From assembly GCA_021234155.1 (NCBI GenBank), contig JAJEKV010000024.1, forward strand, positions 17,197,030 to 17,261,029: a DNA stretch of 64,000 nt. The letters run 5' to 3'. The DNA is from Isoetes taiwanensis. Lineage: Eukaryota > Streptophyta > Lycopodiopsida > Isoetales > Isoetaceae. This document shows positions 1 through 11,045 of the stretch, piece by piece; the stretch's first letter is position 1; every line of letters begins with the position of its first letter. The notes beneath the pieces were generated by a model that saw nothing but the letters and a program-made list of their open reading frames with translations, had not been told where the DNA came from and did not search any database. The translations under genes and the position numbers were made by a program.

Positions 1-500
1 TACCAGCATGGTCAGCAGAGACTTTGGGGGTTATGTAATCGAAGACTCTGAAATGGCCATCATTTTGCTATTCCGGGCCCGAGGCCATTGTATTATATAT
101 ATCAGAAGTTTAGACTTGGAAGTTTAGACAAGTTCTGGCTTTTGTTGTCTCACCTTTTCCTTGGAGATTTCATGTATTCTCAGTGATTGTTCAAGATTTG
201 TCTTGACTCATTGTTCTCCCTTTCTTTCTGTTCTCTGGTTTTTCTGGTTTCTTATTGTTGCAAAATCCCCCGTAACACTTTCCTATGGAGGAGTTGTTTG
301 TTGGACACTAAGATTCTCATGGAGGATCGTTCTACAAGCTCTCCAGAATCCGGACCCCAAACAAGGATTTATACACATCACTTTACAATATGGGTCATGG
401 ACAAAGAGGATTACAAATTGAACAAGAGAGGCCAAAAAATGTGCAGAGGGTCCATCCTTTTGTCTGTGGGAACTGAAGCCATAGTTTTACCACTGTAATT
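1..500. other. no gene recognised at window start
   Basis: I see no coding region, RNA gene or clear repeat here. A short segment near 322-355 (ending in a run like ccggaccccaaaca) resembles one near 3520-3557 at the other end of the adjacent LINE. The two could belong to one interspersed repeat family, but I could not define its limits. Confidence 0.4.
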
Positions 501-594
501 AAAATTTAGTCGTGATTTCTCCACAACCTCTGTAGCATTGTCATACATTGGGAATATTAGGACTCTGTACATAACACCCCGCAAGGAACCCATA

Positions 595-1694
595 TCAATC
601 GATCTCAGGAAAGAATAGGAGAGCCGGATCGACCTCATTCTCATCATCTTCAATGATTATCAAATCTGACGCCACAGGATCCACCTGCCAACCAATGTTA
701 ATCCAATCAGGGGGAAAGGCGAAATACCAGAGAGGGGCTCTATCAGAGAAGTGGATCAAGGCTTCTCCATAAGCATCATATTTGGCCTTATGATGGTAAA
801 ACATGTCAGGGAAGAACAAAAGCAGTCTCTCATAGCAAAAAAGGAATTTGTCTAGCATAATCGCTTGGTATTCATTCGTAATAAATGGCTTAAGTTTAAG
901 TAGATCCAAGGTAATGCTCTATGTAAGGGGCCACATACGTTCATTGTTGAAGATTTCGGGAGCAGCTGCATAAGCCAAAAAGTCCTCGAACTGGATTGTA
1001 CAATTCATCAGCGTCGTCAATGCAATCAACATTTCCTATATAATGCCCTAATTTCAGCCAATTATCATTTGTTTTGTCTACTAGCTTGTTCTTACGAGCC
1101 ATGGCGACTTTAGTCAGTTCCACCTAGAAAGCAACTTTTAACCAAACAACATCCATGCTCTTATTAGAATAAGTGACTCTATTTCTATGCTTCCAGATGA
1201 CCCTCAGCCCAATTTTCAAGTTCGAATCCCCCATCCTCCAGGCACTTATTTAACCATCTCCAGAAGTCTCTAATTTTGCGATAGTCAAAGATATGCTTGA
1301 CTGATTCACTAGGATGACCACATAGCTTACAATAGGGTGAGATTGGGTTCGAAGCACTTATTACATATTAATTAACTTGATCTTTCAAAAAAAAAAAAAA
1401 AAAAGATATGCTTGACTGATTCACTAGGATGACCACATAGCTTACAAGAGATTGAGATTGGGTTCGAAGCACTGTTGCATCTGTAATGCCATGATGCAGG
1501 CATTTCCAAATAAAAGCCTGCATTTTTTGTTGCACATAGGATTTCGAGGCTTTACCCAGAATTTTGGTGAACTGGGAATCTGCCATTTAGCAAGACGGGA
1601 CTCGAGTTTAGCAAGAGCAATGATGCTAGAGCCTAAGGCCACCTTATATTTATTTGAGTTCTTAATAAACCAATCAAGATCTCTAGAGACTTGA
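595..1694 (-). pseudogene. C-terminal region of L1-type ORF2 (broken)
   Basis: Frames 1642-1442 and 1586-1368 encode overlapping parts of a zf-RVT-like region (KMQAFIWKCLHHGITDATVL). Frames 1123-941 and 909-595 hold further C-terminal sequence (for example WYFAFPPDWINIGW). They have no in-frame connection and are interrupted by the 46-bp insertion at 1359-1404. I assign them to the same LINE as the RT at 2418-3136 by order and strand. The most C-terminal part (909-595) is only inferred to belong. Confidence 0.5.
1290..1473. repeat. 69-bp direct repeats flanking a 46-bp poly(A) insert
   Basis: The sequence at 1290-1358 is repeated at 1405-1473 with a few mismatches. Between them lie 46 bp (1359-1404) ending in about 18 A residues. 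The geometry fits a very short, 5'-truncated poly(A) retroposition with an unusually long target-site duplication. Confidence 0.6.
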
Positions 1695-2417
1695 CATTCA
1701 TCAGAGTCCCCTACTACTTTTATTTAGCATTATAAATTCTTTTGTCAATTTTCTTTCCCCTGACAATGAGAGAAATTTCTTTCCAAGTTCTCCAAGGATT
1801 TCATGTCCAGATATGTTGGAGCTGGGTTATGCCAGTTTTCTTCTACTTTTTCCATATCTGAGGGTGTTGAATAGCCTAGACCTCCTGATCCTCTTCTGCA
1901 AAGATGCGGGAGAAAAGGGAGATAGTGGCTCCATCATAAGTTAATTTTTTGTGTTCGAATCCCTCTGCTACTTCATTCCAGGCAGTGAATATTCTCCTCA
2001 AAGGGGGAAAAGTATTGGGAGCACTTTTAAAATTGAAGTAAGCTGAGTCTGGAAGATGGTAGGCATACTTCTCCATTCCCAAAGGTTTACTGATTTTCAA
2101 CCAATATTTAATGAATTGCATTGCAGGAGTTTGCCACCCAGTAATAGCTTTCAAGACATACTTAGCACCTAAGGCCTGGTTCTATTTGTATAAGGATTTA
2201 AATCCCAATCCCCCCAGTGTAGGTGACTTCTAGCCATGCGATATAATGCATGCCTTCCCACAGGCAATCCCTCAAACATCTTTCAATGCTATTATAGGTA
2301 CTCTTGTTAGCAATAAGCACTGAGGAGAAGTAAATACGCGTACTGGCTAAGACAGAATTAGCAATTAAGGCACAACCTGGAAAGGAGAGGTTGGCAAATA
2401 TAGTGTTTTGCTGTTAA

Positions 2418-3136
2418 TTATTGACACAATGGGATTTCAAGCATTCTTGTTAGAGAGGTGGATGGCAAGAGGCAAACCCAGAAGTGTAATGGCATGGTTC
2501 TCAAGATTATGCCCCTAGTGTCCAAGGTGTCTACCGGGTGCTCCCATAGAATATTACACTTGGCTAGATTGAGCTTCACCCCTGAGATATTGCCAAATTT
2601 ATCAATACAATCAAGGAAGCAATTAAAGTAGTCTTGATTGACTTGAAGCATGACAAAGGTGTCATCTGCATATTGAAGTATAGTGAGTTGCTCACTTGTT
2701 CCAGGCATCGTCAGGCCTTGAATCTTAGATTCACTCTGAAGGAGCAGGAGTATCTTAGTAAGCATTTCTGCCACACATAGAAAAAGGTAAGGAGCCAGAG
2801 TGCAGCCTTTCTGACTCTTCTCCTTATGGGGAAGCGCTGAGTGGGGAGTCATTGACGAGTAAACAAGAGGAAGCCAGCTTATTGAGGGTCATGATCTTGT
2901 TAATGAGTCTGGGATGAATATCAATGTGGACTAAAGCCTTTTTGCAGAAAATCCCACCTTATGGTGTCATACACTCTCTTGAAGTCCAATTTCAGTAGGA
3001 GACAATTTTGCTTGGAGAGCTTGCTCCAATGTATAGCTTCATTTGTGGCTATATAGTTATCAAGGATATATGTACCTGATAAAAAGTTTGACTGATTGCG
3101 ACTAACATTATCATGGAGGTGATGCATAATTCTCAT
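2418..3136 (-). pseudogene. reverse transcriptase core of L1-type LINE (broken)
   Basis: The upper part (3136-2921) carries the FLSGTYILDNYIATNEAI and LKLDFKRVYDTIRWDFL boxes, equivalent to the plant L1 RT motif ending in KAYDxxxW. The lower part (2852-2418) carries the GCTLAPYLFL box and the YADDTF catalytic box, followed by a KLNLAKCN box. The two parts are separated by a stop and a frame change. It would copy LINE RNA at nicked chromosomal DNA, but it cannot be translated through as it stands. Confidence 0.75.
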
Positions 3137-3605
3137 AACGAGAATTTAGCCACAATTTTGTAAATAGAGTTTGTGAGAGAGATAGGTCTCCAATCTCCAA
3201 GGGCTTTGGGATTCTTCACTTTAGGAATCAAGGCAACAAGACTTGAGGTAAAGATAGGGTATAGAGCACTAGCTTCCCAGCCCCTTTGATAAAGTTCATG
3301 AAGTCCGACTTCATAAGAACCTCAAGAAGAAAGCCCTCCGGACCTGGAATTTTTTCCTTCTCCATCAATTTAAGAATGTCGAGGACTTCTTTATCATCTA
3401 AGATCTCATTATGGTCCTCCTCCATACCAGGGGATCTAGGATTCTTCACTCCATTTTGTATTGCAAAGCCCGAGTAACAATCTTTCTGTATTTGAGGGGT
3501 AGTTTGCAGGTGACAAGGGTTCTCACGGAGGACTGTCCCCACACCCGGACCCCAAACAATAGTGACAGGTAAAAGGCATCCTCGTGGGCTTCTCATGTTC
3601 ATCAA

Positions 3606-4040
3606 TCTGGTTCAACCTATATCCAACCTTCTATGAGTCCCAATTTATTGCTAAATTATCCCATTTAAGAAGACCAGATCTTCTTTCTTTATTCGCTCAC
3701 ATCCATCGATTTATTATGTTCTTTAAGCAATTTATACATGTTCAAGCTCTTACGGCCTGGAACTAAAGTGGATCCCATAGATCCGTTTACTATTTATCTT
3801 ATACCTGAAATGGAGGATCTGATTCGTTGTGATGATGCATCTTACTATATTAGGGCACATTTTTTGAGTCTAAGCATATATATTACGGACCAGGTTAGTG
3901 GGGTTTTTTTACTCTCCAAATATGGTAAGAGAAGGTCTTTTCCTTTCAAATATGCGCAATATATTTCCCTTCAGAATTGGTTGGCGGAACTGTTGGCGGA
4001 ACTGTTGGCGCCTTCGCAACTTTTTTGGTGACGATTTCGT
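3606..4040. other. probable 5' untranslated region of LINE A, with short tandem repeat
   Basis: There is no gene here. The segment lies between the minus-strand L1 remnant and ORF1 of LINE A and could be the LINE A 5' UTR. A 12-bp unit (ttggcggaactg) is repeated near 3980-4010. The LINE A 5' boundary could not be placed by a target duplication. Confidence 0.35.
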
Positions 4041-4713
4041 ATGACTAGGTCGAAGAAGGCCGGGTCTCCTCGCAAAGGAGATCCAGTAGAATATGATGGA
4101 GACTCGTCCCAGATACTTGCCAAGATGCTTGAAATGAAAAAAGAGATCACAGAACTCCAAAGCCTGCTAGAAGAAATGGTTAAGCAGAACACAGCACTGT
4201 CGACTCAAAATTTGGAATTGAAAGAAGCACTCAGCAGACCGGTGGAAAAAACTCAAACGGTTGATGTGCAGAGCATGGCGTCTCTGGTAGCAGAGTCAAC
4301 CAAGGAGCAGATTACCATACATCACGAGAGAATATTAGCGGAGCAATCAGATCAACAGCTCTCATAGCAGAACAGGAAGGTGAATACATCACTGAAACAA
4401 TTGATACCTTTTTTCGGGATGTTATGCATCTTCATGAACCACAATTTGTGCAAGGTAGAAGACTAGGTAAACCAGGAGGATATAATAGACCGATTCTGGT
4501 TAAATTCCGTAGTGTGGAAGCACGAGACCGGATATTACAGAACAGGGCTGTTTTGAATGGACAGAAGTTCTATTTAGATCCGGACTTAACCCAGCCCAAC
4601 TGGAAGCCAGGAAAATGGAATGGGAAAAAGTGAAAGCAGCAAGGGCAGAGGGTTTCGTGGCATATTTAGATAGAAATGGAAAGGCAGTTTGGACAAAAAG
4701 AAAGAAGGACTAG
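4041..4713 (+). pseudogene. LINE A ORF1 (RNA-binding protein), frameshifted
   Basis: The N-terminal part (4041-4367) is basic at the start (MTRSKKAGSPRKGD) and then forms a Leu/Glu/Lys-rich coiled coil (LEMKKEITELQSLLEEM), as in LINE ORF1 proteins that trimerise and bind LINE RNA. The second part (4424-4633 and on in another frame to 4713) has an RRM-like core with PILVKFRSVEARDRIL and a basic end (KAVWTKRKKD). Frame changes are needed near 4360 and near 4600, so this copy is broken. It sits directly upstream of the EN start at 4726, the usual two-ORF LINE order. Confidence 0.7.
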
Positions 4714-4725
4714 GAATTCAGGGCC

Positions 4726-5172
4726 TTGAAGGTCATGTTTTGGAATATACATGGACTTACACAAGCAAAGACAAATGCAATTACGGATTTGATTGAGCAT
4801 TTTGATGTGATACTGTTCTGTGAAACTTGGGAACATCAAGCTAGAGCTTTACTAGATATTGCTAATTTCATTTTGTTAGGCTCAACATGGAATTTAAAAA
4901 CACCTGGAGTAGGCAGAGGTAACGGAGGATTGGCAGTCTACATAAGGCCAGAACTGCAAACTTCAATCTCAATTGTGAGAGTACATGAACATAATCAACA
5001 CATGTGGATAAGAGTGAATATGCCTGATAAAGTGGTTCACATGGCTTTATGCTATTATGCACCACTAAATATGAGTCTATACCAGCAGCAGGATCTAGAC
5101 AGGAGAAATCCATTGCACGCTTTCTGCAAAGATATTATAGAATTCACTGAATTGGGAGAAGTACTAATTGTT
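4726..5172 (+). pseudogene. LINE A ORF2, endonuclease N-terminal part
   Basis: The start MKVMFWNIHGL, then FCETWEH, carries the APE-type exonuclease-endonuclease-phosphatase motifs (Asn and Glu metal ligands) found at the N-terminus of LINE ORF2. This domain nicks target DNA. The domain is cut after residues LGEVLIV at 5172, where the YR element begins. The missing next block (GDFNAR) resumes at 13153. Confidence 0.85.
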
Positions 5173-5295
5173 CGCATCGATCCGAGCCATCGGATCGCCA
5201 TTCTGGGGAGGGACGAGCCACTATATCAGGCTCTTTCCCCTTCAGCACCGGTTATCGGCGTCTTCTCACAGCAGCTTCCTTCCTTCTCCAAGCTT
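5173..5295 (+). repeat. A1 left terminal repeat of YR element
   Basis: It begins cgcatcgatccg exactly at the LINE A break. A small palindrome (GATCCG...CGGATC) lies at its outer end. It matches A2 (12097-12221) with few differences. Confidence 0.85.
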
Positions 5296-7414
5296 CAATC
5301 CTCCTTTGTCAATTCTTGTTCCCAATGACCTAATCGTCCTTTCCAATCCTTTTTCCCTGGCTCTCCTTTGCTCCAATTTTTCACTTCCTTCCCGATGAAT
5401 CCACCGTAATGCGGTCTGTTCATCATAGATCCAGTCTTTCAACTCTTTTCCGGTGCATCCACCATAATGCGGTCGGTTCATTAGTTTTTAGATGTCTTCC
5501 GCCATGTTTCGCAATACTCTGCTGGTTTTCTGCATGTTGTTATAGCGATCCTTGGCAAGGTATGAAGTATGGCTTTCTTCCCGATTTGCAAGGTATGCAG
5601 TATGGCTTTCTTCCCGATTCTGATGCATGCCAATAGTGAGGTCTGATTTCTCAAAAGGTTGCATGCTCATAGTCCTATTACATGGAGGGAGATCCGCGAA
5701 CTCCCCGAACTCCCCGATTGTTTTTGGGGTTGAGCCGCATGATATGGATTTTACTTTCGATGCTAATTTGGCAAATTCTTTTGATCCCTCGCTTTGTGCA
5801 TTTGAGGTTGCAATTTTTGTTGTCACGTAATCTACAGGCGGATCGGTTTACGGTTTTACCGTGGCATTCCTTTTATCCCCGGTTTGTTCGGGGCCTTCCT
5901 CCAAGCGGCCCTTTGCTCGGGCACTATTAATTCACTTAATGCAGGAACTTCGCCAACATGCAAAGGGCCCACATGCAAGGGATCGGTCTTTTTCGTTTTC
6001 TCTCAAGCTTTATTCAGACGGATCGGAGCTCTATTTCTTTGCCCAGTTTGTGATTCCACAATGGTCTCGAGGATTATGCTCGTTTTTGGTTTCTTGTAAA
6101 ATGTGATGCAATTTCGGTTGTAGCTGCATTGGATTTGGGCAATCTTCCCACGACCCAATTAAATTGCATGCGGTTATTCTTTGTTGTCTGTTTTTCTCTA
6201 TGTTCCTCCAAGTCCTCGATTGGGCTTAGTCCCGCCTCCAATTTCGGCTCTATTAAGTGGTTATCTTCACGACTTCTTCTTTACCTCCTCGATTCGACTC
6301 TTGACTCCATGGAATCCAATTTGACTGCAATCAGCTCCCCTGGCATTGTCTTGAATCCATTGTTTTAGTCTGCACCTTCTGGCCTCGGCTGTATTTCTTA
6401 CCTGGATATTACCTTAACCCTCCTGGCATCCGGGACAAATCGTGTTTTGCCGCGGGATTCTTGTTTTCCACATAGCATCTGGACAGATCCGGCTTCCTCC
6501 TTTTTTCGGCTTGCTTCCTGTTTTAAACCGCCGCCCTTCGCTTGTTGGAAGCCCCTGCCCACCTGGCAGGCCACGTGACAGCAGGGCCATCCTGCCGGCT
6601 AGATCCGGTGGCCCAGGTCTAACCCAGGCCCGCCCCACGCCAGCCCGTTCACCCTCCCGGGGGAACAGATAGGTGGCATCCCCGATTTAAGGGGTGCTCA
6701 CCCTTTACACCCCCATGGTTTTTATATACCCTTATCTAATTTGCTACACATTGCCTTGTTAACTCCTTGGCGGGACGTCGATCTTAACCCCATCCACTTA
6801 TTTTCAACCCAAGTAACTCGGCCACGATCTACCCTAGTCTACCAGAGGTTGCTTCTGCACCGGAATTTAGTTGGAACACGGTCTTGCCTCATACTAACCG
6901 GCTAATCTTTGCCCCCATAAGATGTACTGGTATTAATTTTTCTTTACATGGCGCCCTAGGTCCTCGGGCATACATTTGTGGTTTTATGGTCCTAGTTCCT
7001 TACTCATCCAGGTAACTTAATGTCGGCTTATTGTTCTGCTTTCGTTATTCTTTTTATTTGTGACTATTTCATGTTTTGATGCTAACCTTTGTTACAATGT
7101 TCTTCTCCAATTATGTTGCTAGGGTATATGTTATGGTTTTTACAATTTGGTTACACAGTTTTCGCCGTATTCTGGGTTTTTCCATTTCCACAGTTTGTTA
7201 TTTAGTTTTTAATGTTGAGACTTACAATGTTAGGAGCAGCCATATTTTGGTTTCACGTTCATCGTTTTTTGAAAGGTTGTTAAATGCTGCTTGTTTGAGA
7301 CCTTAGCGAGCGAGTTCTGCTATTTACAGTTTTCTAGTTGCATTTGGCTTTGTTGATGAATTTCGCTACTAACACTATGTCATTATGTTTTCATTTTCAT
7401 TTGGCATATCCACT
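5296..7414. other. interior of YR element, no recognisable gene
   Basis: This 2.1-kb stretch holds no recognisable coding domain. It has local duplications: a 'ccaccgtaatgcggtc'-type unit near 5400-5480 and a 'gcaaggtatg(a/c)agtatggc' unit near 5555-5605. A GC-rich block lies around 6530-6670. Open frames here are short and composition-driven. Confidence 0.5.
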
Positions 7415-9127
7415 TATCCTTCGCCGCCTAAGCGCCTGGGCTGCCGCCTAAGGGCCTGGGCACCCAGCGCTCGTTCTAGCTCATGTCCGATCTTGTTCAG
7501 GTGGTAGCCCAAGCCCAGCTATATCAACAGCACATCTCAACGGCCGCAGCAACCGCTTAGGAGCAGCAGATCGGCTGTATAGCAACCCACGGATCCGCCG
7601 AAAGTTTTCAACCCCCCGATCCAATTTGTTTTTTCCAGAATTCAGTTTGGTTTGGCGCCCCTGCCAGAGTTGGGTTTTGCACAAAGCCAGATACCTTGCT
7701 CCCGGTTTCCTTATAGATGAAAGTCTTGGTCTGCTCAGCCTAATACGATTCCATGTAAGTTAGCACGCTCTTGCCCAACACGAGTTGCTTTGTGGCCTGT
7801 TCAGGTCATCTGTCCGATTTGCACATCCGATTTGCACATCCGATTTGCACATCCGATTCTGCAAAGAGCGTTTCTGCTTTTGCGACAGGCCATGCACCAG
7901 TAACGACATCCCCACTCTCTTAGCATCAGGTTTTACCTCTTGTTCTTTTTGTTAACTTATTTCTATTTGCCCACCCATGACGAGAAAGGCTAAAGATATA
8001 GCAAGGAAGGCAGTGAAGGCTACGCCATGCCCGCCTCCTCCGCCACCTCCGCCAGCACCCATAGTTTCTGCAGATGCATCCCCAGTTCCCTGCAACTCGG
8101 CCACCTCACAGTCTCCCTTGCTAACAATTCAATCCAGGATGCAGTCGGTTTGGTCGGCAGTTACAGTTACAGCAAATTCTGTGCAGCTTCCTCTGGACAG
8201 TTGGGCGCAGGTTCTGGAAATATTGGAGCACTTGATGAGAGAATATATAGGTCATAATAGCTCCCCTTTGCCACAAGACAGATCTGCACACACCTTGCGC
8301 TCGGATGCCGTGATACAGACTGAGGCAGCCATAGAGGTACAGCCAGCCATAGCCACGTCCACAGTGAGTGTTGATGCTGCAGCCCAGACTGAGACAGTAC
8401 CGGAGAGGCCCCCATCCATGAATTCGAATGTTCAAGTGCAAGATGCAGCTCAGGAACATGCACAGGAACCAGCAAGAACGTCCGATGGCACACACATTCC
8501 ATGTATGGGCCAGCCTGAGCAGGACCGCTACTTGAACTTGCGTCTAGTAGGCGTCCCAGACATAGCCTCCTGCTCGGATAGCGAGACTGCTGCACATTTT
8601 TTCACGGATATTATGCACATCCGGAGTCCAGGAGCTTTTACAGCGCACCGAGTAGGTGCTCATCGGCCGGACCGGCCACGCCATCTTCTGGTACAATTCT
8701 CGTCATCCCAGGACCGGCTATATGTGCTACAGCATGGGAGTCACCTCAAGGGCACTCCCTTTTCGGTCCAGGAAGACCTCTCCCCAGTTCAATTAACTCG
8801 GCGGCATGATGAGTTATGTAAGGTTCGAGAGGCGAGGCTCCAAAGAAAATGGGCGGTCTATCGGGGAGGTAGCGCGCTTATTCTTGATCAGTGGCCTCAG
8901 ACCCCCTGGTTAGGCTACATCTAAGCGCACCAGTAATTATGTCTAGTCGCTTCTGTCTGGCTCGAGTTTGGTTTTGCGCTGTTCTTATGTATTTTGGCAT
9001 TGTTTTTGTTTTGCTTGTATTCCATTGTCTATATTGTTTCGGGCTTATGCCCCTTCTTTTGTATTGGGTCCCATAACCCGATTGGGTTTCCGAGGACGAT
9101 AAAAATTTTATCTTATCTTATCTTTTT
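7415..9127 (+). mobile_element. ORF1-only LINE (half-LINE) inside the YR element
   Basis: A 5' leader of about 560 bp precedes an intact 315-codon ORF1 (7977-8924). A 3' UTR follows that matches LINE family B (gtattgggtcccata block, stem-loop 9075-9088) and ends in (TTATC)n at 9108-9127. No EN or RT lies between ORF1 and the 3' UTR. The target probably contained cacTTATC at about 7408-7414, which would make the tail unit resemble the insertion site. The 5' edge is approximate. Confidence 0.65.
7977..8924 (+). CDS. LINE ORF1 protein, intact (315 aa)
   Basis: This is a nucleic-acid-binding ORF1p of a LINE. Residues 1-45 are basic then proline-rich (a run of Pro near 20-27). The middle is Ala/Thr/Gln-rich and low complexity. 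Residues ~180-300 form the L1-type RRM plus C-terminal domain, with LNLRLVGVPD, then FSVQEDLSPVQL and RRHDELCKVREARLQRKW. The ATG at 7977 follows an untranslated leader and gives one uninterrupted frame. No ORF2 follows, so the protein could serve a non-autonomous element that borrows RT from full-length relatives. Its GC-rich composition contrasts with the AT-rich flanks. Confidence 0.75.
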   Translation: MTRKAKDIARKAVKATPCPPPPPPPPAPIVSADASPVPCNSATSQSPLLTIQSRMQSVWSAVTVTANSVQLPLDSWAQVLEILEHLMREYIGHNSSPLPQDRSAHTLRSDAVIQTEAAIEVQPAIATSTVSVDAAAQTETVPERPPSMNSNVQVQDAAQEHAQEPARTSDGTHIPCMGQPEQDRYLNLRLVGVPDIASCSDSETAAHFFTDIMHIRSPGAFTAHRVGAHRPDRPRHLLVQFSSSQDRLYVLQHGSHLKGTPFSVQEDLSPVQLTRRHDELCKVREARLQRKWAVYRGGSALILDQWPQTPWLGYI

Positions 9128-11045
9128 ACTTTATGTTCGGGGATCATGTATGCGAATTGGATTAGGGGTGTTCCATTCCCAATTTTCGCTATTTCCTTCC
9201 TTTATCCACCTTCACTTGGGTGTCCTTTTGTTTTCTCGATGTTGTTTCTTCATATGTTCGCATTCTAAGTCATGTATATCTTGAATTCCATTTCTTCATC
9301 TCTACTTATGCTTGCATTTACCTTTTCTAAGCGTTATCTCTTGGTGCACTTGATCATGGTCTTGAGTTTTTGTGTCCGGCGTCTTATCATTCACATTTTT
9401 GCTTATTGGAATCCTTCGATTCTATTCGCTACTTGGCATTTCCAAGTATTCATGTGACCCCTTTCTATTTGAGCCTCTTCTGCTTCTCTCACGTTGATCT
9501 TCTATTTTGCAACCCTCTGTTTCTCAACCCATTCCGTTAATGCATCGTTATTTCAGGCCATACGTATGGCCCTAGCTTTATTTATACTACGTCTCCGTCA
9601 TTGTATTTTCATTTGTCCTTTTCTCCTATAGGGCTCACCCCTTGCACTCCACCCTGACCTAGGCACTCGAACCCCATCTTCTCCGTTTCCTTGGCCATAA
9701 TCTCACCTTTGATTCCTTAAGTCTCATTTTTGCTCGATTTCCTGTGTTTCACCTTAACCTTCATCTCCATTTCCATCTTAACTTTGCTCTTGTGCACCCT
9801 CGCTCTCTTATTCTTGTTCCAAACCATTGCTCAGCTCTTATGACTCTCTTTGCTAGGGGCAACCCAGTCTTATTTGGCACCTTGTAGTCCGCCTTTGACA
9901 TTCTTCTCTTTGCCATGTTTTTTTGCACTTTGTCCTGTTTGCATTTGAGCGCTCTTTTACAACTTATTTATCCTTTGAAGCATATTCACCTCATTGGTTT
10001 AGACTTCATGTTGTATTTTCATGTCGCTCGTGCTCCGTGATTGCTTGATTTCCCTTCTGTCCCCTTGCCGATGCTTGCCTCTTGCCATTTAGACTGCTGG
10101 ACTTCAGACGTTGGTATACTTTGTTTTTATTCTCTGGTTTAGGGCATATTTTTAAGTCGGTCCTTATGCATTTGACATCTTGAAAATGGAATTAGAGGTT
10201 ACATTGGAATTGTTTTTTGGGCAAATTGCATTTACGACATTGTTGGGTCTCTTATCTGTGTACTTATTTACACCTGGTGTCTAGTTTCCTATTGGGTTTT
10301 TATATTTTGGCGATATTCCTTCATGTAACCTATTTTGCTAGACGGCAAATTTCTACTTATCACGGTTTTTTTCCACCCGGATTGGGTGACGCTTTTCTCC
10401 ACCTTCCTGTGATGCTATCTTTTATTTTTCATGTATTGTGGATTTTCCTCGATTTCTAATCGCTCACATCGCTTTGAGTGCTTTCGTTGTTGTGCAGACT
10501 TGCCGCTTCCCCGTCATGCACATTCGCTCGCCTTATCCTTAGGCGTTCTTTTATATTTTACATTTCAACAGACGTTCTTCTTTTCTAACATGTTCCTTCC
10601 GCTAGTCCTTGTCTTTTTGGTTCCTTTATCATGTCCACTACTGTGTTTTTGCTTGAGTATTTCAGACCCTCCATATGGCCCTAGCTTTATTTATAATCCG
10701 TCATTTTACCTAGTCATTGTATTTTCATTTATCCCTCTCTACTATCTGGCTTACCTCCTTGCACCCCATCTTGATCTTAGCAGTTTTGACCCTGATCTTC
10801 TTCTTTTCATTGGCCATAACCTTGCTCTTGTTTGTTCTAACATGTCTACAACCTCTTTCATATTCATTCCTTCTTTTGCGTTCTAATAGAAGACCATATG
10901 TGTGGCACTAGCTTTAGTACTGATATGTCGCGGGGTTCCACATGATGCAGCTCGAGCTCACGGCCGCTGGCGATCTTCTTCTCACTCTCGCTGAGTGCTT
11001 CGTGACCCGACATGTAGCTCTTTATGTTTTTCGTTGTCAATTTGA
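9128..11045. other. pyrimidine-rich interior of YR element with ~1.1-kb spaced duplication
   Basis: No supported gene. The segment at about 9552-9650 (ccatacgtatggccctagctttattta...) recurs at about 10661-10770, and its start again near 10890. A short block at 10930-11010 (atgatgcagctcgagctc...) resembles the recombinase C-terminal DNA at 11927-12000, which suggests remnants of tandem or older YR copies. The plus strand is strongly T/C-rich, so the long open frames here are not convincing. Confidence 0.5.

Larger units (their letters stand above)
505..3605 (-). mobile_element. degenerate plant L1-type LINE, ORF2 remnant
   Basis: This is a decayed non-LTR retrotransposon read on minus. From high to low coordinates the frames give, in order, an RT N-terminal region (3605-3228), an RT palm segment with a LKLDFKRVYDT box (3136-2921), an RT segment with QYADDTF (2852-2418), and C-terminal pieces typical of plant L1 ORF2 (2154-595). 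The last group includes a zf-RVT-like stretch (AFIWKCLHHGI) near 1530. Stops and frameshifts separate all pieces, so no functional ORF2 remains. No endonuclease is visible, so the copy is 5' truncated or too decayed to see. LINE A lies next to it in the opposite orientation. Confidence 0.75.

Noticed and set aside
8121-8595. Two long minus frames opposite ORF1 of the half-LINE
   Set aside because: They are antisense shadows of the GC-rich intact ORF1 frame and carry no domain.
10431-10886. 151-codon hydrophobic frame that could be read as a membrane protein
   Set aside because: It lies in a T/C-rich stretch where all plus frames give Leu/Phe/Ser-rich products. No motif, and it falls inside the YR element between repeated blocks.
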